A DNA stretch of 64,000 bases from Paralvinella palmiformis. Lineage: Eukaryota; Annelida; Polychaeta; Terebellida; Alvinellidae. Location of the stretch: assembly GCA_025642065.1 (NCBI GenBank), contig JAODUP010000057.1:417001-481000 (forward strand), read 5' to 3'. Positions within the stretch are counted from its first letter, which is position 1. Every line of letters begins with the position of its first letter. A model generated the notes under the pieces. It had not been told where the DNA came from. It saw only the letters and a list, made by a program, of their open reading frames with translations, and made no database searches. Of this stretch, positions 13,801 through 22,640 are shown piece by piece. The position numbers and the translations under genes are program-made.

Positions 13801-16800
13801 AGGTCGCTTTCACAGATAAATAAATATTATCTTTTAACTCATTAGAGATTTTTTTTAACAGACATATTATTTGGGATATTATTATATTACATATTATTTG
13901 TACACCGCCTTTGAATGGCTCCTGCTAGTAAGGGCGCTTTATTAAATATACATTATTATTATTAAATATTTCATCATATTATCATGTTTATTTTCCTCTT
14001 AAAAGTTTTGCCTCTCATATATTTTCTCCAAAACATTGTTATTTATACTACACACTATCACAAATGAAATAAATAATTCGTTCACTGTTTTGTTGGTACA
14101 GCGCTCTGATATGGTAATAAACATATTACTGTTAGCATTATTTTTATTATTAAAAAGTATACATTAATAAGCCCCCTAACTGAATGAATTATAGCCAGAT
14201 ATTTATTAACTTGGAACGCTCTATTCATGTTATTAGAATTCTCATATATATTCGTCTAAATTATATCATTGATAATAAATATGCCACTAATTGGGGATCA
14301 TTTCACTTTAAAAGCATGCAATACAAAGAAATGATGAGTTATCTATTTTCTTCACCTTAGTCACAGTGAATAATAATTTCCTGCTTTGAATATACATTTG
14401 TCTGACTTATACTCCATGAAGGAACAGAAGTTGGGAATAGTAAGCTTATAATATAAGATATTGAATTCACAACTTATTTCAAACTGTCGCCTAACAAATA
14501 GGACAGATTATATTGATCTTTCAGATAAAAAACATTTGGAATACACATGGCTATTTCATAATATTAAACGCACACTAAAATATAAATTTAATTAATTTCT
14601 CACATATTTATAGGAGACAACAGGATATTCTAAAAAGAAGAGGTTTCGCCGGATTAACGCAAAAGTATTATAATATATTTTTAATAACCTTATCTACTTT
14701 CATCACTGGAAAAAGACTGCGGATATATCCAGAGCTGGTGTTTTCTGACCTAGCTGAAAATAGTTCAGCTGGATTCTTGTCACCGGCATTAAAAGCCAGC
14801 CAGCCTCTGATTGGCCGGTACTTTGGGAATTTTCGGAATGAAAAGGACCATTTGGACCACCTGAGAAATGTTGCTTTATTGCCAATTTGGTGCACATTGT
14901 AGATTAAATGGTCCAATCAAATTCTGATGGTGGTGAGGCTAAGTGAAGGATGAAACACCCAACAGACATAGCCATGTATGCCCCTACATAAACGTTAGAT
15001 GCTCTTTAATGTTCAAGACTTAATAGCTAATCATATTGTACACCCTGGCATAATGATAGATGCTCCTTAATGTCTGAGACTAAATACTTAATCAGATCAC
15101 TCGTTCCTTATTATTGTATAATCATTCTGAATAAATGGTTTCCATCAAACTGATATCTTCGTGCGCTGAGAGACTTTATTACATCATGATACGGCTAGAT
15201 TAGGATTTGATATTCATTGCTTGAGTTCTATGCAGAACCATTATATCAGTACATTTACGGAAACATACCAAAAAAAAAAACATTGACGAGCTAGGATAAA
15301 TTAAATATAGTGAAAAAAACATCTAAAAGATATAACATAAAACACATCTAATAAAAATTACGTCTGAAAGACATGATGAAAATGACACCTAAAACAATGT
15401 ATTGTACAAGACGTTTAAAAGACATCATGAAAATGACACCTAAAACAATGTATTGTACAAGACGTTTAAAAGACATGATGAAGATGACACCTAAAACAAT
15501 GTATTGTACAAGACGTTTAAAAGACATGATGAAGATGACACCTAAAACAATGTATTGTACAAGACGTTTAAAAGACATGATGAAGATGACACCTAAAACA
15601 ATGTATTGTACAAGACGTTTAAAAGACATCATGAAAATGACACCTAAAACAAGGTATTGTTCAAGACGTTTAAAAGACATGATGAAAATGACACCTAAAA
15701 CAATGTATTGTACAAGACGTTTAAAAGACATCATGAAAATGACACCTAAAACAATGTATTGTACAAGACGTTTAAAAGACATGATGAAAATGACACCTAA
15801 AACAATGTATTGTACAAGACGTTTAAAAGACATGATAAAGATGACACCTAAAACAATGTATTGTACAAGACGTTTAAAAGACATGATGAAGATGACACCT
15901 AAAACAATGTATTGTACAAGACGTTTAAAAGAAATGGTGCCAAAAACATTTAAGACAGAAAAGTGTAAATGATGTATATAAAAGACAAAAAAAACCCATC
16001 TTTTCTCTTTGTAGAGATCATTCTGTGATAAGATAAGCATCCCAAAGTTATAAGTATTACTTATAACATTGGGATGCTTATCTGCTTCCAGCAAAATATT
16101 AACTTAAATAAATGTTGTTTCTCTTGATTTTAATCATATTCTCAATTCAGTATTATCACAATAGTATAGCTTGTTAAACCAAAAACAATATGTCTATTGA
16201 TTTATTGGGTTCTGGACTAGTTCAGGATGTGGGTCTGCCCGTGGTATATATGGAAGATGAAAAAAACACATAAATTCATTCACCATCTCTTCTGTTTCCC
16301 CTTCCTACCAGCAGAACAAATCCACCCTATATTTGCACTCATCCTCGCCATTCACACCCCTGGCATCCCGATACCCCACTTACTGTGCCCACTGTTTGAC
16401 TACCTTTCGAACATATGGGAACACAGTACCATCTGGCCTCCACCGTGCTGGTCTGTATTTAACTGCAGCATCGGAACAAATAATGACTGCGAGCACTGGC
16501 ACAAAGACTGTACTAAAAAATCCACTGACACAACTTGTCACTTTACTTTGCTAGTTAACTTGTTCTATCGAAAGGCCAGTTTAATGAATATGCAAGCACA
16601 CTTGATTGCTGATGAAAAATTGAAGCAGGTGCAATGCATAAAACATAAAAATCAGCAAAGATCTTCCCATTGTGGGAAAATTATGTTGTGAAAAAATTGG
16701 ATGGAAAGGAGCTACTCCTTGAGGTGAACAAGATCTACAAAACATGGACTTAAACTGCTGCTGTTTACCGGTATAGAGTCTAGGTCTATAGTTTACTGTT

Positions 16801-17506
16801 CTCGTCAATCTGTTTTATTTTGTAAGAAATTGTATTTTAATTATTTGGTAATACATTGTATTTGATCTATTTGGTAATAACCTGTATTTGAACTAACCAA
16901 CAGGCTAAAAAAATGGAGGGTGAATGGTCCAGTTTCTGATTTATTGAGGTTTGTGTGCATTCACCTATATTAGTTTATACCTAACTTTATTAGCTGATAA
17001 ATCCTTCATAAACATCAGAGTCCTTGACTGCAGACATAATTATTAAATGAAATAATGGTGATTTGTATTCTGTTCTTAACACTGCAGCATTAAGATGATT
17101 AACATCAGACGTAAACAAAGACCCCAAATTGAAGCTTTTGTATAACCTGTTGTCAAGGAGTCCATGCTAATGATGCTTTGGTTACCTGAAACCCATTATT
17201 AAATAAAACAAACTATTGCAGAGTCATTTAAATTTAACAAGCCTATATCTATAAATAACAAGGCCTGTGCCTTGTAGATATACTATGACATAGATCTATT
17301 CTAGAGGGTCTAGATCTATCAAACTTTCGTTACAGGAAATCATCCGAAATGAGGAATAAGCCTAAGCCTAAGAGGCTAGGTTAATAACGTATATCGAATG
17401 AGACTTATCTCTTGACAGTAGTTTTGTCGTTACTTATCGACGTAATATAAAGACCGAAGTCCAATCTTTTAATACCTGGATCTGCTTTCGAACGAAGAAA
17501 CCACAT
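242..17506 (-). CDS. NBN: Nibrin homologue (whole visible gene, 3' end beyond the left edge)
   Basis: DNA double-strand-break repair adaptor of the MRE11-RAD50-NBN complex, acting in the nucleus. Coding exons, in order, are 17476-17506, 13425-13558, 13143-13297, 12868-13027, 12644-12747, 12310-12427, 11998-12194, 11751-11842, 10981-11065, 7389-7431, 7103-7179, 4964-5078, 2207-2428, 1937-2020, 1122-1283, 549-662 and 242-289. Every junction keeps frame, giving 647 codons. The protein has an FHA domain (GRK and SISRKH motifs), two BRCT domains, a polar low-conservation middle, the MRE11-binding NFKTFRK and IIGGSDL motifs, and an acidic EELEEWF ATM-binding tail. Start MWFLRS resembles human MWKLLP. 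Human nibrin is 754 residues, so this one is shorter in the middle; a small exon could be missed in the intron 7432-10980. The final exon (RYNPY-type end) is not in the window. Confidence 0.93.
549..662 (-). CDS. NBN: Nibrin coding exon 16 (IIGGSDL and acidic ATM-binding part)
   Basis: Encodes VFHASVSTLPQIIGGSDLVA then HEKKEELEEWFKDYIQ. It aligns with human KLPHIIGGSDLIAHH and ELEEWLRQEM. This is the most diagnostic exon of the gene. Acceptor TTGTAG, donor GTTAGT. Confidence 0.96.
885..1060 (+). repeat. tRNA-derived SINE-like element between CA repeats
   Basis: Contains GGTTCGAATC at about 941, an RNA polymerase III B-box type sequence, preceded by an A-box-like stretch (GTAGTTAGTGCACTG), and flanked by (CA)n on both sides. 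It lies in nibrin intron 15. It is not a functional tRNA, because the cloverleaf stems do not pair. Confidence 0.55.
1122..1283 (-). CDS. NBN: Nibrin coding exon 15 (MRE11-binding motif)
   Basis: Encodes VIDDEFIDKNITAPQLVIEE, KSLVVQKPDHSSSS and VRVKNFKTFRK. It aligns with human SLVIKNSTSRNPSG and LKNFKKFKKV, the conserved NFKxFxK MRE11-binding element. Acceptor TATGTAG, donor GTGATA. Confidence 0.93.
1937..2020 (-). CDS. NBN: Nibrin coding exon 14
   Basis: Encodes 28 residues, IASRTSAKLIPRQD then SVHLKSEFVSKLNI, between acceptor CGTTACAG and a consensus GTATGT donor, phase 0 at both ends. An earlier in-frame GT was rejected because it breaks phase with exon 15. Confidence 0.78.
2207..2428 (-). 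CDS. NBN: Nibrin coding exon 13 (acidic, Ser-rich)
   Basis: Encodes 74 residues starting DAKIDDGASWSPTDFSGADE and ending KINSQE, rich in Ser, Asp and Glu. A different frame of the same stretch is also open, but only this frame matches the phase of exons 12 and 14. Acceptor ATTTCAG, donor GTAGAT. Confidence 0.8.
3419..4113. mobile_element. Degenerate hAT-like element copy (ends CAGGG...CCTG)
   Basis: The left part (CAGGGCCCCCATAGCCAAGG) matches the left end of the copy at 11281. The part around 3540-3600 (TTCTTCTACA, CATAATATTTATTC) and the right end (ATGCACGGGAATCCTG) also recur there. The middle is unrelated, so it may be interrupted. No clear target-site duplication. Confidence 0.45.
4595..4760 (+). 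repeat. tRNA-derived SINE-like fragment
   Basis: CTAATGGTTAGATTAC resembles an A box and GGGTTCGAATCC at about 4638 a B box. The 3' part has no further recognisable tail. It sits in nibrin intron 12. Confidence 0.5.
4964..5078 (-). CDS. NBN: Nibrin coding exon 12
   Basis: Encodes DYSEDTISSEQPAKRRNTET and MNIKQEPLKQHYVSDK. It is basic and acidic, low-complexity, with a second sumoylation-type IKQE motif. Acceptor CTAACAG, donor GTTTGT, ending in phase 0. There is little alignable similarity to human; it was accepted from open frame, splice sites and phase. Confidence 0.78.
5093..5118. repeat. (TA)n microsatellite
   Basis: Pure AT dinucleotide run starting 15 bases beyond the acceptor side of nibrin exon 12, on the intron side. 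Confidence 0.9.
5544..5802. repeat. Truncated copy of the long SINE (body only)
   Basis: About 255 bases closely match 29704-29958, including CTCTGGCAGTGACCACCCTC, CTCCATCTTTCCGTACTGCT and CAGCCTGGGGATTCTCCCCG. The tRNA-like head of the full copy is absent, so this is a 5'-truncated insertion in nibrin intron 11. Confidence 0.8.
6075..6191. repeat. (TA)n run and nearby poly-C tract
   Basis: About 34 bases of AT dinucleotide followed at about 6178 by a run of 12-14 C. Both are simple repeats in nibrin intron 11; nothing else is recognised nearby. Confidence 0.85.
7103..7179 (-). CDS. NBN: Nibrin coding exon 11
   Basis: Encodes VKIEPVSQTPMDIVP and IFQTKQNTKKR. The end resembles human YFQPSTKKRERD. 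VKIEP matches a sumoylation consensus (hydrophobic-K-x-E). Acceptor TGTTAG, donor GTAAGT, leaving phase 2. Confidence 0.8.
7389..7431 (-). CDS. NBN: Nibrin coding exon 10 (43-nt exon)
   Basis: Encodes DNKMSQVPKPNVVK after acceptor CTGCAG, with donor GTAAAC. Phase joins exon 9 (AG + A = Arg) and exon 11 (phase 0). Sequence similarity to human is weak (roughly the KVSKMEQKF region), so support is mostly splice phase. Confidence 0.7.
7555..7645 (-). mobile_element. LINE 3' tail (minus orientation)
   Basis: Reverse complement of the tail at 13895-13960: the shared core is GAATGGCTCCTGCTAGTAAG next to GGCGCTTTATTAAATATAC, with an AT-trinucleotide-rich end. A severely 5'-truncated insertion of the same LINE family as the copy at 13650. 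Confidence 0.75.
8565..9649. mobile_element. Non-autonomous hAT transposon, 1085 bp
   Basis: Both ends are CAGGGTTGGC as inverted repeats, followed by related TTTCTCC sequence, and the element is flanked by a perfect 8-bp duplication TGACTAGG (8557-8564 and 9650-9657). An 8-bp target duplication with CAGGG-type ends is the hAT superfamily signature. No transposase frame is seen inside, so it must be mobilised in trans. It also holds internal inverted repeats. Confidence 0.9.
9007..9181. repeat. Long imperfect palindrome inside the hAT element
   Basis: Nested inverted pairs: AGTCTGTAGTAATA with a related right arm near 9165-9181; TGTGTAATAACA with TGTTATTACAC; and CACTCACCCACTGCTG with CAGCAGTGGATGAGTG around a TATTTAATAT centre. 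The single strand could fold into a long hairpin. Confidence 0.75.
10387..10420. repeat. (TA)n microsatellite
   Basis: Pure AT dinucleotide run in nibrin intron 9. Confidence 0.9.
10853..10882. repeat. (TA)n microsatellite
   Basis: TA run directly after a GT-rich stretch, about 100 bases from the donor of nibrin exon 9. Confidence 0.9.
10981..11065 (-). CDS. NBN: Nibrin coding exon 9 (Ser/Thr-rich middle region)
   Basis: Encodes a Ser/Thr/Gln-rich segment with PGVTALTKTLSQ and SQLSHSQTQS, including SQ and TQ dipeptides of the kind ATM-family kinases phosphorylate. The start resembles human STGLKTTTPGPSLSQ. Acceptor TATAG, donor GTAGGG; the phase fits both neighbours. Confidence 0.85.
11281..11717. 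mobile_element. Degenerate hAT-like MITE, about 435 bp
   Basis: Left end CATGGTTCCCACAGCC and right end (inverted) CAGGGTTTCCAAGCATCC are related. The internal sequence from about 11455 recurs at 50590-50872 and parts recur at 3419-4113. No intact target duplication. It ends 34 bases from the donor side of nibrin exon 8. Confidence 0.6.
11751..11842 (-). CDS. NBN: Nibrin coding exon 8 (end of BRCT2)
   Basis: Encodes HKKRPIQECEIGYAVLFCST and DEHCNPDFVN. It aligns with human GLRPIPEAEIGLAVIFMTT and KNYCDPQG. Acceptor TTTGACAG, donor GTAAGT, ending in phase 1. Confidence 0.92.
11998..12194 (-). CDS. NBN: Nibrin coding exon 7 (BRCT2 core)
   Basis: Encodes FKKMSEAITLGGGTPLLMEE, then a variable stretch and NWVEHVLELLKK. 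Human equivalents are [20 protein letters not shown] and KKWIQSIMDMLQ. The exon starts with TTC after a CTAG acceptor, not at the internal ATG. Donor GTAATA. Confidence 0.92.
12310..12427 (-). CDS. NBN: Nibrin coding exon 6 (BRCT1-BRCT2 linker and start of BRCT2)
   Basis: Encodes YLPQLDESQLNPED and RQELFQGMHFIFLTRKQ. It aligns with human FYPPLDEPSI and RKQIFKGKTFIFLNAKQ, where BRCT2 starts. Acceptor TTTTTCAG, donor GTATAT, ending in phase 0. Confidence 0.93.
12644..12747 (-). CDS. NBN: Nibrin coding exon 5 (end of BRCT1)
   Basis: Encodes AVCALICQKPIVTPKYLEDK and then LKALQAGTKQPNPE. It aligns with human [20 protein letters not shown], the BRCT1 C-terminal helix, which contributes to phosphopeptide binding. 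Acceptor ATTCCAG, donor GTAAGT. Confidence 0.94.
12868..13027 (-). CDS. NBN: Nibrin coding exon 4 (BRCT1)
   Basis: Encodes ADYEPYLVLTSCLDPATK, then LLCQLGGHIINECHKGCDAL and SITIK. This is the first BRCT repeat, aligning with human YEPLVACSSCLDVSGK and LQLGGFTVNNWTEECTHL. Acceptor TTCTTAG, donor GTATCA. Confidence 0.93.
13143..13297 (-). CDS. NBN: Nibrin coding exon 3 (FHA domain, second part)
   Basis: Encodes LPVLTVEDLSKFGTTVGEK and GDTIWFGN, matching human IPVLTLKDNSKYGTFVNEE and GDGITFG. This completes the FHA beta-sandwich. Acceptor CATAG, donor GTTAGT after two bases of the next codon. Confidence 0.93.
13425..13558 (-). CDS. NBN: Nibrin coding exon 2 (FHA domain, first part)
   Basis: Encodes 44 residues including GRTYSIGRKDTDILLLDD and SISRKHAVL. 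These carry the FHA phosphothreonine-binding residues (Arg of GRK; Ser, Arg and His of SxSRxH), aligned with human YVVGRKNCAIL and SISRNHAVL. Acceptor TTGTTCCAG, donor GTAAGT. Confidence 0.93.
13650..13965 (+). mobile_element. LINE 3' fragment (end of reverse transcriptase ORF plus tail)
   Basis: The plus-strand frame reads TPYGDLAFNVAAPTLWNKLP then FKSLLKTHLFKVAF and a stop. This is the usual C-terminal end of CR1/L2/Jockey-type non-LTR retrotransposon ORF2 proteins (YGxRAFSVAAPxLWN). After it comes GAATGGCTCCTGCTAGTAAG and an ATT-repeat tail. Strongly 5'-truncated and inactive. Confidence 0.85.
15361..15943. repeat. 51-bp minisatellite, about 11.4 units
   Basis: The unit translates as MMKMTPKTMYCTRRLKD on the plus strand. 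Units differ mainly at ATGATG or ATCATG and AAAATG or AAGATG. The period is a multiple of three, so frames stay open through the whole array on both strands. It lies in nibrin intron 1; there is no sign that it is expressed. Confidence 0.95.
16031..16083. repeat. Near-perfect 53-bp hairpin
   Basis: The left arm AGATAAGCATCCCAAAGTTA is followed by the complementary right arm ending TGGGATGCTTATCT, with only one or two mismatches and a loop of a few bases. It begins about 90 bases beyond the minisatellite. Confidence 0.85.
16227..16691 (+). other. Unassigned open stretch, possibly transposon-derived
   Basis: 154 codons open, Cys/His/Pro-rich, with two overlapping frames open. No conserved domain was recognised. 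It lies antisense in nibrin intron 1 between repeats. Composition (balanced GC, compared with the AT-rich surroundings) hints at former coding sequence, perhaps of a mobile element. Confidence 0.25.
17476..17506 (-). CDS. NBN: Nibrin coding exon 1 (31-nt start exon)
   Basis: Encodes MWFLRSKADP plus the first base of the next codon, followed by a GTATTA donor. It was chosen because its start resembles vertebrate nibrin (MWKLLP) and its phase joins the FHA exon exactly (G + CA = Ala). The exon is tiny and 3.9 kb from exon 2, so support is similarity plus phase only. Confidence 0.72.
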
Positions 17507-17720
17507 CCTGTAAGTCTAAGTTAACCAAAATCCCTAACCAACTTTTAATCAAGAAAACCCGCTGAAACTGAAACCGCGGGTAAGTTACGCTCCTAAACGC
17601 TAGAAGGCGCCACTGAGTACTGTAGGTTAAGGTCATTTCTTGTTGCCCGTTCCTGCTTAGGTCGTTTTGGTTGGCGACCTACAGGCTCCCCAATAGTACA
17701 TAATATTACATATTTTATTA
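17507..17720 (-). promoter_or_regulatory. Probable nibrin 5' UTR and promoter region
   Basis: Directly upstream of the nibrin start codon the sequence becomes GC-richer, with CpGs (ACCGCGGG, CTAGAAGGCGCC, TGGCGACC) and no TATA box. This fits a housekeeping-type promoter. The transcription start cannot be placed. Confidence 0.4.
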
Positions 17721-17954
17721 CAATCTATTATGAACGTTGCGGGTCAGGTATTATTAAACATCGTATCTATGAATCACTGTAATTTAAAGTAGTAGTAGTA
17801 GTAGTATATAGTAGTAGTAATAATACACTTTAATTATCCTTGTTTGGGGGCATGAGACATTTTATAAATATATACATGAGATACATAAGTACATCAATTT
17901 TAATGATAAATATAAGATAAGAATACCGTAAGAAAAGTTTAAAATAAAGCAATA

Positions 17955-18263
<309 letters not shown>

Positions 18264-18277
18264 CTTCAGTAGAGGTG

Positions 18278-18571
18278 CCTCACTCACTCACTCACTCACT
18301 CACTCACTCACTCACTCACTCACTCACTCACTCACTCACTCACTCACTCACTCACTCACTCACTCACTCACTCACTCACTCACCACTCACTCACACTCAC
18401 TCACTCACTCACTCCTCCTCACTCACTCACTCACTCACTCACTCACTCACTCACTCACTCACTCACTCACTCACTCACTCACTCACTCACTCACTCACTC
18501 ACTCACTCACTCACTCACTCACTCACTCACTCACTCACTCACTCACTCACTCACTCACTCACTCACTCACT
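18278..18571. repeat. (CTCA)n tetranucleotide block, about 290 bp
   Basis: Over seventy tandem tetramers with a few interruptions at about 18382-18418. It lies directly after the TA run, so the whole simple-sequence tract is about 600 bp. Confidence 0.97.
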
Positions 18572-20594
18572 CGACCAGCCAAATAATGACCCTAACACAT
18601 AAAATGAAATTATATAAACAATAATTTTACTATAGCAGTATAGTTGTCTTAGTGACTAGAATGTATATTAAAGATGAAAGTGATAATCTTAGTTGCATCA
18701 AGGTAGAAATTCCACTCTCACATCGGTTACTTTATCTACCTAACTACGGTAGTAGTTAGGTAGAAATGCAAGTCTTCTAAGTTCATAAACGGCTTTTGCC
18801 ACTTACAGCGGAAACGTCTGTTTTCAACGATATATGTGTTTCATTATTTACAGCTCACATTTATTAGTATATTGCTTGTTCAAAACAGTCAATGCGACAC
18901 AGTGATCACTGTTATATATCAATGCGCTGATAGAGATTAATGGACCGGAAATTAAAAAGAAATTGACAAATTTTCAATATATTAGAACCCAAACGATATT
19001 TATTTCGGGGCCCGACAAATAGCACATATTAGTACACGTTTTAATGTACTATGGTAGGCTATTATAATTAAGATTATATCCATGCAATTACAACCGATTT
19101 TTTATGATGTTCCAGGATATGCTTCATACTGTTATCACCCGCTGTCTATGATGATATAAACCATTTATTACAACAAAATGTGCTCAATATATCAAACAAT
19201 ATTTTAATACGGATAAAACAGAACTTATAAATGTTAATCATTCTAAACGCAATATGTCGAACATTATGTTCATCGGCAACATTATGGAGTTCCTTTTTTA
19301 ATCCTCAGCGCCAGGCAACCAGTAGACGACAAACACTTCCTAACACCGCATTTATAATATGTGATTTCCTATCTGTACACACCGCATAATTACTGATATA
19401 TGCCAAATTATGTGGAATTTTTCCTAAATAATTAGCTACAGTGTATTATTGACACAGTAATATCACTGTTTGATATGAAATTTCTGTGTGCACCAATTTG
19501 TTTCTGAATTGTTTTGCACGGTTCATAAATTGTATTGTACCATTAAATTAAAATTAAAAAAAGGCGAGTAATATGATGCACGAGTATCCCTGACAAACTG
19601 GGGTTAGGCCTAATTAGTTCGGGTCTTTACTGCTTCTCCTGTGTGGCAGTTGTTTTGAATTGATTTATTTTGTTGATATCTCTGTTTCATATTTAAATCA
19701 GGTTTAATTTTGTCGAATAAATATACATATAATTCCCTGTTTTTATTCTAATAAAACATATGGTAAAAATCTAAACTTTTTCGGGCAATAAGCCCCGGTG
19801 AACACGAAGCCACGCGAAGAAACTGTGCAATCACAGTGTGCAATCATAGTGTGCAATTACAGTATGCTTAAGGAACAGGGGTCCGTTTTACCAGTTTTTT
19901 AATAATGCTAAAACATCCCTATAATGTTTATATCGCAACTTTCTTCGGTATTAGAAGTCAGTAATTTTCGAAATAGATATATTATGCATCAATAGAATAT
20001 ATCACATATAACGTCATGTCGTTTTGCTATCCCAATAGGCCTATGTGACGAATTATAAAAAAAAAATATCTGTGTGTATATAGACGCCTTAAGAAAACAT
20101 GATGGTCACATGTTTTGACTTAACTCCGAAATTATTACACAAAGGTATCTACACAATATACACATAAGAAAATTGATAATTATGTATGAATTGAGAGCTC
20201 AGTGTAAGTTGCTCTATCACAATTTCGTCGCAACGACAGTCAGTCGGGGAATAATTCGGTTTAAACTCGTTTATATAAAAGTTATAATAAAGAAAAGGAT
20301 AAAGCATTTCTCATAGTTTAACACTTTTAGAGACTGTATTACTGATCTATATAACACCTCATTATATCGTTAAAAATACGAAAACACATGTCTTTTCCAT
20401 ATCTATGCTTGAATTCAAACTGATTGAGACATGTTAGCGGGTAAGCTTTAATTCTATTAAATATTTCCAGCTAAGCAATTTTACTAAAACTAAATGACAA
20501 TCGTTATTTTTATCATTAAAATTTTTTAAATTTCATATGACAGAACGTATGGCTAACGTCAACATTGACCGAACAGTTCTGTACTATTTTTCGG

Positions 20595-20700
20595 GGCGCC
20601 TACGTCGTCTAACTGGTAGCGCGTTGTACCACAGATCACTACCACCTGAGTTCGAATCTCGGCGTGGGGGTATCTGAAAGTGCCAATAAAACATCATCAT
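20595..20700 (+). repeat. tRNA-derived SINE, short copy
   Basis: GTCGTCTAACTGGTAGCGCG (A-box region) and GAGTTCGAATCTCGGCGTGG (B-box region) match the copies at 25135 and 25469. The 3' part is truncated to about 30 bases and ends in CATCATCATC. Confidence 0.75.
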
Positions 20701-20745
20701 CTGTACTATTTTGTTTTGTACCTAGCTGTTTAATTATGCTCTCTT

Positions 20746-20913
<168 letters not shown>

Positions 20914-21343
20914 CAGCTTTAACGCCACCTGTCGGGACTTGATAAAAGTGGTGTTTAAGGACAGGTAGAGTTTCCAGACAGGTTGAACCCCAGCACTTAA
21001 TTAGAGGTGGACTTTTCATTGACTGAACAACCTAGAGTACATATGATCAATGTTGCTAGGTGATTGTCTGGAAGTTTGTAATCTAATCTAAGTGTTCTTC
21101 ATTTTGGGCTGAGTGAAAATACTATTTTTTCTGTTATTGTCGGAGGTATTATAATTATTATCATAATATATATTATATGTACTGATATATATGCTTTATT
21201 TCCTGTTATAGCTGCGTTATATATGTACTAATATATAAAATTTGTTTTCTATTTAGGTAGTAGTCGTTTGATCATAATTCTGTAAGAATTATAAACAGTT
21301 CTGTACTCTTTTTGAGCCCACGTCGTTAACTTAGTTGTAACAT

Positions 21344-21458
<115 letters not shown>

Positions 21459-22029
21459 GTTTTTATAAAATATGATAATAGTTGTGTATTTTGTTTAGTA
21501 GTCCCCACTTAGCGGAACAGGTTTCAGAAGGAGAAGAGATGTATATTTTGCTTTGAAATTAAAACAAATTATTTAGAGTTGCTTTGTAGTGAAATATTAT
21601 CCGATATGTTTATATTTTTATGCAACACTCATTGTGGGTTAGTTTACGGTAAACCCTTTTGAAAATTGACTCCTGCTAGTGCCAATATTTTTCATCTGAC
21701 ATGTTATGTACGGTTTTAATTCTCTGGTGTCCTATAAATATTTTCCTTAAATTTTCCCATTATTTATAAACTATTCTAACATTCAAATCAGTCTGAGGCG
21801 TCAAATAGATTGAGTTTCTACTAAACTCAGATTTACTTCGACGAAGGCACAATGACGTAGTTATAAAGTCACAAATGAAATTAAGAAACAGAATCATCTT
21901 CAAGTATTTAGTTCATGTTCATTTCAGCGCCAACCCGGCCTATTATTCAACCCGCGACATAGAACAGTTAGTGGAAAGGCGGCACAAGAAGCTTTAATCT
22001 ACTCGCGATGCCACAAAGGCGTCCTTTCT

Positions 22030-22341
22030 CTTATTGGTAAGGGTAGCTTTTGGGTTAAATTCGCAATCCGTTCGGCTAATCCTTCATAAGATTTCGTGCA
22101 GGAAAAAGTTGTTGTTGTTTTTGTTAAGACGTGGCCTAGTCTCCAGACAAGTTCATTTCCTGTCTTCATTAATATTCATTGCGTGGCCTTATTATAAAAA
22201 TGAAGAGGATTTCGTTTCTGTCCGTCTTTCCTTTGATTTATCGGCTTACTGTTTAGGTGGGCCATCCACAATAATGTTCTGTCCAGCTCCTTCGCGACTG
22301 GCGGCGTGTATCAGGTCGTCTTCCCTCAGATGGCATTGCCA

Positions 22342-22379
<38 letters not shown>

Positions 22380-22640
22380 ACACTGACTATCCTGGCACGC
22401 TGTCTGTTTGTTGTGGTTTGACGCCGGGAGCCGCCGAGCCAGCCCGTGTACTATGTGTATTCCCTCAGCCATCCTTCCATTTGGCTGTACGACCCACCAC
22501 CGGTTCTCCCCGACGCCACAGATGTGCCGGCCGTCAACACGTGACGCCTGAGCAGGGCATGATCGAGAAGCATATTTTGACATTTCGAGTTTTTATTTGA
22601 CTAATACCCGTAGGTCTTGCAGGCAGGCTGTCGGTGTTGG
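22030..22640 (+). other. CpG-containing region upstream of transporter gene A
   Basis: GC-richer than the surroundings, with frequent CpG (GACGCCGGGAGCCGCCGAGC). A long open frame exists (22034-22600) but it runs through the CT repeat and resembles no known protein, so I treat this as regulatory flank. Confidence 0.4.
22345..22379. repeat. (CT)n tract in the upstream region of gene A
   Basis: CT dinucleotide run. Its complement is a GA tract of the kind bound by GAGA-type factors in some animals; no function is shown here. Confidence 0.85.

Larger units (their letters stand above)
13559..17475 (-). other. Nibrin intron 1
   Basis: 3.9 kb. Holds a LINE 3' fragment, a roughly 70-bp direct duplication around 14970-15090 (TAGATGCTC-TTAATGT), the 51-bp minisatellite, a strong hairpin at 16031 and an unassigned open stretch at 16227-16691. 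Confidence 0.65.

Noticed and set aside
13548..13823. 91-residue plus-strand frame as a host gene
   Set aside because: Its C-terminal half is the end of a LINE reverse-transcriptase ORF and its N-terminal half is antisense to the nibrin FHA exon.
15361..15943. CRISPR-like array
   Set aside because: Units are contiguous with no unique spacers, in an intron of an animal gene.
15348..16094. 248-codon minus-strand and 199-codon plus-strand frames as genes
   Set aside because: Both are produced by the stop-free 51-bp tandem unit; no homology and no splice or promoter context.
22034..22600. 188-codon plus-strand frame upstream of gene A
   Set aside because: Runs through a CT repeat, resembles no protein family and lies where a promoter is expected.
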